Shown piece after piece: positions 9,743-21,422 of a stretch of 64,000 nt of DNA. The stretch is from Actinocorallia sp. API 0066 (lineage in GTDB: Bacteria > Actinomycetota > Actinomycetes > Streptosporangiales > Streptosporangiaceae). The translations under genes and the position numbers were made by a program. Each line of letters starts with the position of its first letter. Position 1 is the first letter of the stretch. The notes under the pieces were generated by a model. That model was not told the DNA's origin and searched no databases. It saw nothing but the letters and a program-made list of their open reading frames with translations. Location: positions 1 through 64,000 of the forward strand of contig NZ_JAJLQY010000002.1 in the NCBI RefSeq assembly GCF_020991275.1. Direction: 5' to 3'.

Positions 9743-10413
9743 GATTCCGCCTCGCTAGAACTGGAGCTGGAGCTTGAGGTGTCGGGTAGTTGGGAGAGGT
9801 ACTCCTCCAGGAGCGCGGGGTTGGTGTACAGCCCCTCGGCGTACACCTCCAGCATGGGCACCATCGTCTCGGTGACGAAGGCGTTCAGGCCGCGCGCGAA
9901 GGCGTCCGGCTCGGCGTACTCGGGGTGCAGCGTGAGCCACAGGACCATCGAGCCCGCCGCCTGGTAGGAGAGCATCCGGGAGCGGGCCACGGGGTCGCGG
10001 CTCGGCCTGATCACACCGGCGGCGACGCCCGCCTCCAGGTAGGCGGTGGAGTCGGCTATCAGCTGCTCCATGAAGGCGCGAGCGAGGTCGCCGCCTTCCC
10101 GGAGGCTGCGCAGGATGTAGGCGGTCATCGGCGCGAAGCCCTCGATCTCGGCGAGGCGGGCGATGAGGCCCGCCGCCGTGCCGTCCGTCGCCGACCTGTG
10201 CTTCTCGGCGGCCAACGCCGCCAGCACGTGCGCGTCGCAGGCGGCGCGCAGCCTGTCCTTGCCGCCGAAGTAGTGGATCACCAGCGCGGGGGAGACCCCG
10301 GCGTCGGCGGCGATCGCCCTGATCCCGACCCCGAAGCCGTCCCGCCCGAACCTGTCGACGGCGGCGTCCAGGATCCGCGCCGCCGTCCGGTCGCCCTCGC
10401 CCGTCCCGCTCAT
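9739..10413 (-). CDS. TetR/AcrR family regulator of the ABC exporter
   Basis: A 224-residue repressor. The N-terminal helix-turn-helix is visible as [23 protein letters not shown] followed by [20 protein letters not shown]. The C-terminal ligand domain contains a TetR_C-like [12 protein letters not shown] segment. The protein ends in an unusual run of eight serines just before the stop. It is the first gene of the exporter operon. A perfect AT-rich inverted repeat 8 bases upstream of the ATG is the obvious autoregulatory operator. Confidence 0.92.
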   Translation of the reverse strand: MSGTGEGDRTAARILDAAVDRFGRDGFGVGIRAIAADAGVSPALVIHYFGGKDRLRAACDAHVLAALAAEKHRSATDGTAAGLIARLAEIEGFAPMTAYILRSLREGGDLARAFMEQLIADSTAYLEAGVAAGVIRPSRDPVARSRMLSYQAAGSMVLWLTLHPEYAEPDAFARGLNAFVTETMVPMLEVYAEGLYTNPALLEEYLSQLPDTSSSSSSSSEAES

Positions 10414-10420
10414 GGTACCG

Positions 10421-10438
10421 ATTAAACGCTTGTTTAAT
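10421..10438. promoter_or_regulatory. TetR operator palindrome
   Basis: A perfect inverted repeat ATTAAAC-GCTT-GTTTAAT lies 8 bases upstream of the tetR start codon. Its AT-richness stands out in this GC-rich sequence, and its position fits binding by the TetR repressor encoded immediately downstream. Confidence 0.85.
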
Positions 10439-10514
10439 AGCGGAGCGCAACCCCGACCGGCCAACCAAGACCCTTGACGAACAGCCAGCCCCACCCCGGC
10501 GAAAGCGAACGCGC

Positions 10515-11690
10515 TCAGGGGCCGGTGGCTGAGAAGACCGGTGGTTCGCCGGCGCGGAGCAGCAGCCGGGCCCAGTGCGTCAAGATCATCATGTCCGGGC
10601 GCGCGTCCGGATCGTCGAGGTCGCGGCCGGTCAGGTCGGTGATCCGGCGCAGCCGGTAGCGGACCGTCTGGCTGTGCAGCGAGAGCCGCTGCGCCGTCGC
10701 CGTCGCGTTGTTGCCGCAGGCCAGGTAGGCGGCGAGCGTGTCGAGCAGCGGGAGCGCCCGGTCGGGCGGCAGGTCCAGCAGCGGCCCGAGCAGCCGCGCC
10801 CCGGTGAGCGCGACGAGGTCGTCGGCGGCGGAGGCGGCGAGCGTCGCGAGGTGGTCGGTGCAGCGGGTCAGCGGCCGGGCGGGCAGCACGCCGCGCTCCA
10901 CCAGCGTGACGGCCTGCCGGGCCCACCGGAACGAGACCGGCCCGCCCGTGACGGGCACGGTCGGCCCGAGCACCGCGATCCGCCGTCCGGTGAGCTGGGC
11001 GAGCCGCAGGTCGGCGCCGGGGCTGTCCGGGTCGGGCAGCACCAGGTAGGGGACGGGCGCGTCCCAGTCGGCGAGCACGTCGGGCGGGATGATGCGCGGC
11101 CGGATCCGCGCGTCGGGGAACAGCGCGACGACGGCGAGGGCGCGCGGCACGGTCCAGCCGGCCGCCGCCGCGTAACGGGTGACGAGGTCGGGGCGCGGCG
11201 TCGTGACGAGCGCGTCCCGCAGCCGCGCCCGGTGCCCGCCCAGGTCGGCGCCCTGGCTCGCGCGCTGCCTCGCGTGGCCGCGCGCGGCGGCGTCGGCGGC
11301 CTCGGACTCCAGCCGGAACAGCGCGTCGGTGAGGCCGGTGAGCGTATCGCGCGGCCAGCCGAGCCGGTAGGAGTCGGCGATGAGGCGGCGGCACGCGACC
11401 CGCCCGCCGACCCGCAGCGCCTCCCGCAGCGGTTCGAGGCCGTGCCCCCGCGCGGCGGCCTCGGCGCCGAGCGCGGCGTACAGGTCGGTGAGGGCGGTGC
11501 CCGCGCCGCCGCCGTCGAGCGCGTCCAGGAAGCACGCGGTGGTGGCGCTGACGGCCCGGTGGAGGGTGTCCTCGCCGTCGTCCTCCACGTACTCCGGGAC
11601 GTGTGCCCTGATCTCCCGCTCGATCTCCGCGACGGCGGCCCCGGCGTGCGGCCGGAGCCGGGCGGCGACGGCGCGCGGTGGCGCTGACAT
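10515..11690 (-). CDS. PucR/CdaR-type helix-turn-helix regulator
   Basis: A 391-residue transcription factor. The C-terminal PucR HTH_30 region reads TLAAYLACGNNATATAQRLSL followed by HSQTVRYRLRRITDLTGRDL, the family hallmark. The N-terminal two thirds match the variable sensor and GGDEF-like regions of actinobacterial PucR proteins. The ATG has an AAGGAG ribosome binding site. It is divergent from the secreted esterase gene at 11942 and may control it; another PucR protein lies on the other side of that esterase. Confidence 0.88.
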   Translation of the reverse strand: MSAPPRAVAARLRPHAGAAVAEIEREIRAHVPEYVEDDGEDTLHRAVSATTACFLDALDGGGAGTALTDLYAALGAEAAARGHGLEPLREALRVGGRVACRRLIADSYRLGWPRDTLTGLTDALFRLESEAADAAARGHARQRASQGADLGGHRARLRDALVTTPRPDLVTRYAAAAGWTVPRALAVVALFPDARIRPRIIPPDVLADWDAPVPYLVLPDPDSPGADLRLAQLTGRRIAVLGPTVPVTGGPVSFRWARQAVTLVERGVLPARPLTRCTDHLATLAASAADDLVALTGARLLGPLLDLPPDRALPLLDTLAAYLACGNNATATAQRLSLHSQTVRYRLRRITDLTGRDLDDPDARPDMMILTHWARLLLRAGEPPVFSATGP

Positions 11691-11941
11691 GGGGCTCCTT
11701 CCGGACGCGGACGCGCGGCGGCGGCCGGCGGGAGACCGGCACCACAGTAAGCACCGCGCCGCCCCCGCCGATCAACTCACCCCCGTGACAGACCGGACGC
11801 TCGGGCACTCATCCGGTGCAGAAGTCACGGCGGCACTGACAAGACAGGCACGGAAATTCGGCGCACGACGGACTAAGCCGAAAAGGGTCCGCTTACGCAG
11901 ACTTCCTCTCACCTTCCCACCCCGATGAGAGGAATCCCACA

Positions 11942-15581
<3,640 letters not shown>

Positions 15582-15639
15582 GCGGGAGCGGGGTCATCTG
15601 CCTGGCCGACCAACGGCTCCTGACGTGCGGGGTGCCCCG

Positions 15640-15668
15640 CCCCCGGGACGGTGCGGTAGTCCCGGGGG
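15640..15668. terminator. Hairpin between convergent argG and rubredoxin reductase
   Basis: A perfect 10-bp stem CCCCCGGGAC/GTCCCGGGGG with a 9-base loop lies in the 135-base gap between the two convergent genes. There is no T tract, so termination strength is uncertain. Confidence 0.6.
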
Positions 15669-15716
15669 ACGGGGCGGTCCGGGCCGGACGGGCGCGAATC
15701 GGCCGGCGTCGGACGA

Positions 15717-16877
15717 TCAGGGGGTCGGGGTCAGGGTGGTGCGGAGGCGGCGGAACTCGGCGGGGCGACCGGCGGCCACGGCGCCGACCGGGCGGCCCGC
15801 CTGGTGGGCGACGGCGGTGAAATCGAAGGTCGTGGGGTCGCCGTCGATCCGCAGGTCGTCGGGCGAGGTGGGGTCGCCGCAGATCTGGAGGGTGACGTCG
15901 TACTGGTTGGTCCACGACCAGGGGAGCGCCCGGTAGGGGCTGCCGCCGTCCAGGAGGGCGGCGGCGACAGCGGCACCGTGGTCCTGCGCGTGGCTCCAGT
16001 GCTCGCCCCTCACGAGGCCGCCTCCTGACGGGTAACGTGCCACGTCGCCCGCCGCGTGGACGCCCGGCATCGAGGTGCGCCCGTACGCGTCCACGACGAT
16101 CCCGTCCTCAACGCGCAGCCCGGCCCGTTCGGCGAGCTCGGTGCGCGGCCTGGTGCCGACCGCGACGAGGACCGTGTCGGCCAGCCACGACCTGCCGTCC
16201 CCGTCGTGGAGCGCGACCCTGCCGTCGGCGAGCGGCGACGCGCCGCGCAGCGCCACCCGCGTGTGCACCGCGACGCCGCGCGCCCGGTGCAGCGCCGTGA
16301 CGGCCTCGGACAGCTCCGCTGGGAGCACCCGCGCCAGCGGCCGCGCCCCCGCCTCCAGCACGGTCACCTCGCAGCCGAGTTGACGCGCCGTCGCCGCGAC
16401 CTCAAGCCCGACGAGCCCGGCCCCGACGACGACGAGCGACGCCCCCGGCACGAGCCGCGCCCGCAACGCCTCGGCGTCCGCCAGCGACCGCAACGCCACC
16501 ACCGGCCCGTCCGCCTCCGACAGCCAGGGGAGGGGTCGGGGGCTGCTTCCGGTGGCCAGGAGAAGACGGTCGTAGGGGAGGGGCGCCCGGCCGTCTTCGA
16601 AGGAGACGGTGTCCGTGTCGAAGGTGCTTATCCGGGTGCCGGTGAGGAGTTCGATGTTCTCGGACTCCCAGGCCGCAGCGGATTTCAGCCAGATCCGACC
16701 TGTCTGGGCGGGATCGCGAAGAACGTCCTTGGACAGGGCCGGACGGCGGTAGGGGAGGTGGGGTTCTTCGCCGACGAGCACGACGCGGCCGTCGAAGCCC
16801 TCCTTGCGCAGGGTGAGGGCGGCCGTCGCACCGGCCACCCCCGTCCCCGCGATGACGATCGTGCGGACGTCAGGCAC
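15717..16877 (-). CDS. Rubredoxin reductase (FAD/NADH-dependent)
   Basis: A 386-residue flavoprotein of the rubredoxin/ferredoxin reductase family (AlkT-like). It passes electrons from NAD(P)H to the rubredoxins of the alkane hydroxylase. FAD-binding [11 protein letters not shown], the [12 protein letters not shown] motif typical of this group, the NAD-binding [19 protein letters not shown], and [11 protein letters not shown] near the end are all visible. The start overlaps the 3' end of the second rubredoxin gene by 8 bases. It is the last gene of the alkB operon. Confidence 0.92.
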   Translation of the reverse strand: MPDVRTIVIAGTGVAGATAALTLRKEGFDGRVVLVGEEPHLPYRRPALSKDVLRDPAQTGRIWLKSAAAWESENIELLTGTRISTFDTDTVSFEDGRAPLPYDRLLLATGSSPRPLPWLSEADGPVVALRSLADAEALRARLVPGASLVVVGAGLVGLEVAATARQLGCEVTVLEAGARPLARVLPAELSEAVTALHRARGVAVHTRVALRGASPLADGRVALHDGDGRSWLADTVLVAVGTRPRTELAERAGLRVEDGIVVDAYGRTSMPGVHAAGDVARYPSGGGLVRGEHWSHAQDHGAAVAAALLDGGSPYRALPWSWTNQYDVTLQICGDPTSPDDLRIDGDPTTFDFTAVAHQAGRPVGAVAAGRPAEFRRLRTTLTPTP

Positions 16878-17052
16878 GGGCCGCCTCGGCCATCTGGAAG
16901 TCGGACTTGGCGGCGCCGCAGTCCGGGCAGGACCAGTCGTCGGGGATGTCGGCCCACCGGGTGCCGGGCGCGATGCCCTCGTCGGGCCACCCTTCGGCCT
17001 CGTCGTAGACGAACCCGCACACGAGGCACTCCCACACCTTGTACTCGCTCAC
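16870..17052 (-). CDS. rubB: Rubredoxin (AlkG2-like electron carrier)
   Basis: A 60-residue rubredoxin carrying one iron on four cysteines in the two classic knuckles, [13 protein letters not shown] and CPDCGAAK. The spacing and the [12 protein letters not shown] motif match the AlkG2-type rubredoxins that donate electrons to AlkB. The GTG start overlaps the stop of the preceding rubredoxin (GTGA at 17049-17052). The 3' end overlaps the reductase start. Confidence 0.93.
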   Translation of the reverse strand: MSEYKVWECLVCGFVYDEAEGWPDEGIAPGTRWADIPDDWSCPDCGAAKSDFQMAEAARA

Positions 17053-17213
17053 TTGGCCTCCTCGAAGTCGGGCTTCTCGCGGACCCCGCAGTCGGGGCAG
17101 CACCATGTCTCAGGGATGTCCGCCCAGGGCGTCCCGGCGGGGAATCCCTCACGCGGGGCCCCCACGGATTCGTCGTAAGCGAAGTCGCAGACAGGGCACA
17201 CGTACGTGGTCAC
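17049..17213 (-). CDS. rubA: Rubredoxin (AlkG1-like)
   Basis: A 54-residue rubredoxin reading [18 protein letters not shown] at the start and [18 protein letters not shown] at the end. The two C-x2-C knuckles are intact. The second knuckle has an extra Cys (WCCPDC) and is followed by an Arg-containing VREKPDF segment, as in AlkG1-type rubredoxins that usually cannot replace AlkG2. The GTG start overlaps the alkB stop by 4 bases, and its own stop overlaps the next rubredoxin, so alkB-rubA-rubB are translationally coupled. Confidence 0.92.
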   Translation of the reverse strand: MTTYVCPVCDFAYDESVGAPREGFPAGTPWADIPETWCCPDCGVREKPDFEEAK

Positions 17214-18379
17214 GCGGCGGCCCCGTACCTGCCCAGGACGCGGGAGCGGCGGGACGGCTGGATGTTGGCGAGCGTCACGTCGCCGGCGTAGTGCGCGAGC
17301 ACCCTGCCGTCCATGACGCGGCGCCAGAGCGGCGGGAAGTAGGCGAGCACGATCATCGTGGCGTAGCCGGACGGCAGTTCGGGTGCCTCGTCGAAGTGCC
17401 GGAGCGCCTGGTAGCGGCGGGTGGGGTTGGCGTGGTGGTCGCTGTGCCGCTGCAGGTGGTAGAGCAGCACGTTGGAGGCGATGTTGTTGCTGTTCCAGCT
17501 GTGCCGGGGCGTGCAGCGCTCGTAGCGGCCGCTGTCCAGGCGCTGCCGGAGCAGGCCGTAGTGCTCCAGGTAGTTGACGACCTCAAGGAGGGAGAACCCG
17601 AAGACCGCCTGCACCAGGAGGTACGGGAGGATCGCCGGTCCGAAGCCGAGCGTGAGCGCGCCGTACAGGACGAGCGTCATGAGCCACGCGTTGACGACGT
17701 CGTTGCGCGGGGTCCAGGGGCCGCGTCCGGTGCGGGCCAGCCGTGCCTTCTCCAGCTCCCAGCCGGACCGGAAGCTGCCCCAGACGCTGCGCGGCAGGAA
17801 CGCCCAGAACGTCTCGCCGAGCCGGGAGCTGGCGGGGTCCTCGGGGGTGGCGACGCGGACGTGGTGGCCGCGGTTGTGCTCGATGTAGAAGTGGCCGTAG
17901 GCCGTCTGCGCGAGGGCGATCTTGGAGAGCCAGCGCTCCAACTCGTCCTTCTTGTGGCCGAGTTCGTGCGCGGTGTTGATGCCGAACCCGCCGACGACGC
18001 CGATCGTCAGCGCGAACCCGATCTTGTCGGCGACCGAGTAGGCGGACGACGTCCACACCAGGCAGCCCAGGATCAGCCCCGCGTACTGCAGTGGCAGGAA
18101 CAGGTACGTACACCACCTGTAGTACTTCTGCTCCTCCAGCCAGGCCAGGACGCTCTCCGGCGGGTTCGCGGAGTCCTTGCCGATGAGCTGGTCGAGGATC
18201 GGGAAGAGCCCGAACAGCAGGATCATCCCCGACCACCAGAAGACGCCGAGCCCCGTCCCCTCGACGAGCCCCCACGAGAGGAACGGGAAGCTCGGGACGA
18301 ACAGGCCGAGCAGCCACAGGTACTTCTTCGGGTCCCGCCAGGTCGTCTCCGACCCGCGTCCGGCACTGACCGCAGCCAT
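17210..18379 (-). CDS. alkB: Alkane 1-monooxygenase AlkB
   Basis: An integral-membrane non-haem di-iron hydroxylase that oxidises the terminal carbon of n-alkanes. The 389-residue protein has six or so hydrophobic helices and all the histidine boxes: HELGHKKDELERW, EHNRGHHVRVATPEDPASSR, NYLEHYGL with the RxxxGRYERC segment, and LQRHSDHH with NPTRRYQALRHFDE. The ATG at 18379 has an AGGAGAGG ribosome binding site. The operon continues with two rubredoxins and rubredoxin reductase, a complete electron supply. A divergent TetR gene (AlkU-like) follows upstream. Confidence 0.96.
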   Translation of the reverse strand: MAAVSAGRGSETTWRDPKKYLWLLGLFVPSFPFLSWGLVEGTGLGVFWWSGMILLFGLFPILDQLIGKDSANPPESVLAWLEEQKYYRWCTYLFLPLQYAGLILGCLVWTSSAYSVADKIGFALTIGVVGGFGINTAHELGHKKDELERWLSKIALAQTAYGHFYIEHNRGHHVRVATPEDPASSRLGETFWAFLPRSVWGSFRSGWELEKARLARTGRGPWTPRNDVVNAWLMTLVLYGALTLGFGPAILPYLLVQAVFGFSLLEVVNYLEHYGLLRQRLDSGRYERCTPRHSWNSNNIASNVLLYHLQRHSDHHANPTRRYQALRHFDEAPELPSGYATMIVLAYFPPLWRRVMDGRVLAHYAGDVTLANIQPSRRSRVLGRYGAAA

Positions 18380-18420
18380 GCGCCTCTCCTTACACTTTTT
18401 GAGGATCTGTCCGGAAAATA

Positions 18421-18442
18421 GACACTTCATGGTTAGAGTGTC
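18421..18442. promoter_or_regulatory. Inverted repeat between alkB and its TetR regulator
   Basis: Half-sites GACACT and AGTGTC are separated by 10 bases, in the 97-base divergent gap between alkB (start 18379) and tetR (start 18477). The placement suits a shared operator controlling both directions. Confidence 0.6.
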
Positions 18443-18476
18443 AAGAGTCTGGACGGATCGCTATGCTGGGGGAGCG

Positions 18477-19079
18477 ATGACGCGCTACCGAGAATCCGTG
18501 AGATCGCTGCTCCGCGAGCGGCTCCTCGACGCCGCCTACGAGCGGGTCACCGTGGACGGCTGGAGCAGGCTCCGCATGTCGCACATCGCCGCCACGGCGG
18601 GCGTCAGCAGGCAGACGGTCTATTCCGAGTTCGGCACCAGGGACGCCATCGGCCAGGCCCTCGTCATGCGCGAGGTCGACCGCTTCCTCCTGGGCGTCCA
18701 GGAGCAGTTCGACGCCCACCGTTCCGATCCCCACGCCGCCGTAGAGGCCGCCGTCCTCTTCACCCTGCGGACGGCGGCCGACAACCCCCTGGTGAAAAGC
18801 ATCCTCACCAGCTCACGCGGCGGCGACGACGATCTCATCGCCCACCTCACCACCCGCTCCGAGCCCCTGCTCGACACGGCGACGACGATGCTCGACGCCT
18901 ACGGCGCCGACGCCTGGCCCGAGATCGACCCGGAGTCCCGAGCCCTCGCCGTCGAAACCGTCGTCCGCCTCACCGTCAGCCACATCGTCCAACCCACCCT
19001 CCCCCCCGACCTCACCGCCACCCGCCTAGCCCGCATCCTCTCCCGCATAGCCCTCCTCCCCGACCCCCACCAATCCTGA
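18477..19079 (+). CDS. TetR family regulator (AlkU-like)
   Basis: A 200-residue repressor with the HTH WSRLRMSHIAATAGVSRQTV followed by YSEFGTRDAIGQALVMREVDRF. TetR genes of this kind commonly sit beside actinobacterial alkB-rub operons. ATG 18477 has GGGGGAG upstream. Its coding strand becomes extremely C-rich in the last 150 bases. The likely inducer is an alkane or a related fatty metabolite; this is inferred from context. Confidence 0.9.
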   Translation: MTRYRESVRSLLRERLLDAAYERVTVDGWSRLRMSHIAATAGVSRQTVYSEFGTRDAIGQALVMREVDRFLLGVQEQFDAHRSDPHAAVEAAVLFTLRTAADNPLVKSILTSSRGGDDDLIAHLTTRSEPLLDTATTMLDAYGADAWPEIDPESRALAVETVVRLTVSHIVQPTLPPDLTATRLARILSRIALLPDPHQS

Positions 19080-19162
19080 AATTCCCGAAACCCCCGGATC
19101 TGTCCGGAGCTGCCCGGTAGCATCGCCGTCACCCACGAGGGTTCCCGATCGCCTCCCCCGGA

Positions 19163-19942
19163 GTGACGCAGCATGTCCCAGACCTCCCGAACCGGTTTCC
19201 GTGTGCCTTTCGGCCGGACGGGCAACGCGTGAATCCGCTCGGCGCGCCCGAGGAGCCGCCCCCTCGCATCAAGACCCCCTACGGGGACATGCCGGACTTC
19301 GCCAAGCTGTTCGTGGTCCCCACCTGCGCGTGCGGCGACGAGGACTGTGAGATCTGCGCGGAAGCGTGGCTCACGCCGCGTACCGCCCTGGTGCTTCACG
19401 CGGTGCTGGAACTCCTGGCCGACGAGGTGTACGACGATGTCGGCGACCACGGGAGCGAAGCCGTGGACGAGGACGAGTTCTGGAGGGTTCTCGGCGAGCT
19501 TCCGGAACTCACCTGGGGGCAGGACGCGGAGTGGCGGCGGAGGTTCGCCAGGTCCTGTGACGACCTCGCCGGGGATCTCGCGCGCGGGCGGTGGCCGGTG
19601 CCGCGGTGCCCGGCCGAGGAGATGGCGCTGCACCTCGCGCTGGCGCGGGCGCCCGGACAGCTCGAACTCGAAGAGGACGCCGACGAGGACGACGGCGAAG
19701 CCGGTTCCCTGTCCGCGCTCCCCGAACATCCGGGGGACCACGACTGGAACCTCTGGTCGGACTGCCTCTTCGAGGACCACGACATTCTGATGCTGTTCGA
19801 CGTGCGGTTCGCCGGCGTCCAGAATCCGGGCAACGCGCTCAACCAGTCGTTCGGGGTCGGCGATCTGCGGCCCGAGGCGTGGTTCCGCGCCTTCTACGGC
19901 GGGTCGTCGCCGCGCGACCCGTCGCGGGGCTTCCGGCGCTGA
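19163..19942 (+). CDS. Conserved hypothetical acidic protein
   Basis: A soluble, acidic protein of about 259 residues with no domain I recognise. It has a small cysteine group CACGDEDCEIC near residue 55, a very acidic stretch LELEEDADEDDGEAG near residue 175, and a conserved-looking C-terminus WNLWSDCLFEDHDILMLFD. The start is uncertain: GTG 19163 gives the longest form but its GGAG touches the start codon; GTG 19229 (VNPLGAPEEP) is an alternative. The gene converges on the conservon. Confidence 0.65.
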   Translation: MTQHVPDLPNRFPCAFRPDGQRVNPLGAPEEPPPRIKTPYGDMPDFAKLFVVPTCACGDEDCEICAEAWLTPRTALVLHAVLELLADEVYDDVGDHGSEAVDEDEFWRVLGELPELTWGQDAEWRRRFARSCDDLAGDLARGRWPVPRCPAEEMALHLALARAPGQLELEEDADEDDGEAGSLSALPEHPGDHDWNLWSDCLFEDHDILMLFDVRFAGVQNPGNALNQSFGVGDLRPEAWFRAFYGGSSPRDPSRGFRR

Positions 19943-19970
19943 CGCCCGCGCCCCGCCAGGACCCCGGGGC

Positions 19971-20558
19971 TCAGTTCGGGGTGGTGGTGATGGCGGTGTC
20001 GAGGAGGGCTAGGAGGACGGATTTTACGGAGGCGCGGTTTCGGGCGTCGCAGGGGACGAGGGGGATGTGGGTGGGGAGGCCGAGGGCTTCGCGGATCTCG
20101 GCGAGGTCGAAGTGTTTGGCGTCGGGGAACTGGTTGACGCCGACGGCGAAGGGGATGCCCATGTCCTCGAAGAAGTCCAGGGACGGGTAGCACTGGTCGA
20201 CGCGGCGGGTGTCGACCAGGACGACGGCGCCGATCGCGCCCTCGATGAGGTCGTCCCACAGGAAGGCGAACCGCTCCTGGCCGGGCGTGCCGAACAGGTA
20301 GAGGACCAGGGAACGGTCCAGGGTGATGCGGCCGAAGTCGAACGCCACGGTTGTTGTCGTCTTCCGCTCGACGCCTGTCGTGTCGTCGATGCCGACGGCC
20401 GCGTCGGTCATCGCCGCCTCGGTGGTCAACGGCTCGATCTCCGAGATCGCGCCGACAAAAGTGGTCTTCCCGACACCGAACCCACCCGAGATGATGATCT
20501 TCGCCGACAGCGGAGAGACGGCGACGGAAGCAGACGGTTCAGAGGGCGCGGACGCCAT
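19971..20558 (-). CDS. cvnD: Conservon GTP-binding protein CvnD
   Basis: A 195-residue small Ras-like GTPase of the actinomycete conservons. It has Walker A GGFGVGKTTF, switch II-like LYLFGTPGQERF and base-recognition NQFPDAK in place of NKxD. It is the fourth conservon gene and probably senses or relays signals with the roadblock protein CvnB and the kinase-like CvnA at the membrane. ATG 20558 lies 7 bases from GGAGAGG and inside the end of cvnC, overlapping it by 20 bases. Confidence 0.93.
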   Translation of the reverse strand: MASAPSEPSASVAVSPLSAKIIISGGFGVGKTTFVGAISEIEPLTTEAAMTDAAVGIDDTTGVERKTTTTVAFDFGRITLDRSLVLYLFGTPGQERFAFLWDDLIEGAIGAVVLVDTRRVDQCYPSLDFFEDMGIPFAVGVNQFPDAKHFDLAEIREALGLPTHIPLVPCDARNRASVKSVLLALLDTAITTTPN

Positions 20559-21003
20559 CACGGATCCTCTCCAGCAGTTCCCTGGACCGCAGGTCGTGCG
20601 GGCCCAGCGGGTCATGGACGGTGACGAGCCGCTCGGCGGCGAGGTCGGCGATGAGGACCCGGACGACGCCGACGGGCGCGCCGAGCCGGCCGGCGACCTC
20701 CGCCACCGAGACGGGCCGCTGGCACAGCCGGACGATCTGGCGGCGCTCGAACGTGAGCGGCGCGGACAGCGCGGCGGGCGCGGCGCTGATGAGCTGCTCC
20801 ACCCTGAGCCGTTCGTCCACGGGACGGGTCCGGCCGCCCGTCACGATGAACGGCCTGACGATCGAGCCGGGTTCGTCCAGGGCGTCGTCCGTAGGCACGG
20901 CGACGGTAGGCGAGCCGGGTAGGACGGCGCGGCGCGGCTCCTCCCGGATCTCGACCATGCGCGGGTCGGGCAGCCGCGGCCCGGTGTCGTCCCAGCCGTT
21001 CAC
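20539..21003 (-). CDS. cvnC: Conservon protein CvnC (DUF742)
   Basis: A 154-residue DUF742 protein. The C-terminal winged-helix-like module contains LSFERRQ-like PLTFERRQIVRLCQRPVSVA, then EVAGRLGAPVGVVRVLIADL and the ending RSRELLERIRDGVRAL. The N-terminal third is a proline-rich linker with RPFIVTGGRT. The GTG start overlaps the cvnB stop (GTGA). It is an adaptor of the conservon complex; its exact biochemical role is not settled. Confidence 0.92.
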   Translation of the reverse strand: MNGWDDTGPRLPDPRMVEIREEPRRAVLPGSPTVAVPTDDALDEPGSIVRPFIVTGGRTRPVDERLRVEQLISAAPAALSAPLTFERRQIVRLCQRPVSVAEVAGRLGAPVGVVRVLIADLAAERLVTVHDPLGPHDLRSRELLERIRDGVRAL

Positions 21004-21422
21004 CGCAGTGCCTCGTGCTTGAGCTGGGCGACGATCTGCGGGGTGAGGAGCGCGCCGAACCTGTCGCACAGGAGGGCGATCTCGTGGCCGACGAGCCCGA
21101 GGTCGCACTGGGAGGTCGCGACGACGCCCAGGCAGCTCCCGTCGGAGATGGACGAGACGAGCAGGAAGCCCCGCCGCATCTCGACCATGACGAGTTTCAT
21201 CCCGTCGAACCCGTACTGGCGGGACGCGCTGCGGGCGAGGCTCGTCATGCCGGAGACGATCGCGGCGAGCCGTTCGGCGCCCTTGCGGTCGAGCCCCTCG
21301 GACCTGGCCATGAGGAGCCCGTCGGAGGAGACGGCGACGGCGTCGGCGACCCCGTCCGTGCCGCGCACGAAGTTGGCGAGCAGCCAGGTGAACGACTGCA
21401 CGTCGGAGACGGTCTGTGTCAT
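21000..21422 (-). CDS. cvnB: Conservon roadblock/LC7 protein CvnB
   Basis: A 140-residue roadblock/longin-fold protein, the type that acts as a regulator of small GTPases. It has FVRGTDGVADAVAVSSDGLLMA at the start, SGMTSLARSASRQYGFDG in the middle and CDLGLVGHEIALLCDRFG near the end. Its ATG overlaps the cvnA stop (ATGA) and its stop overlaps cvnC, so the four genes form one translationally coupled operon. Confidence 0.94.
   Translation of the reverse strand: MTQTVSDVQSFTWLLANFVRGTDGVADAVAVSSDGLLMARSEGLDRKGAERLAAIVSGMTSLARSASRQYGFDGMKLVMVEMRRGFLLVSSISDGSCLGVVATSQCDLGLVGHEIALLCDRFGALLTPQIVAQLKHEALR

Noticed and set aside
15640-15668. Operator for argG or the alkB operon
   Set aside because: It lies between two stop codons of convergent genes, so a termination role fits better than control of initiation.
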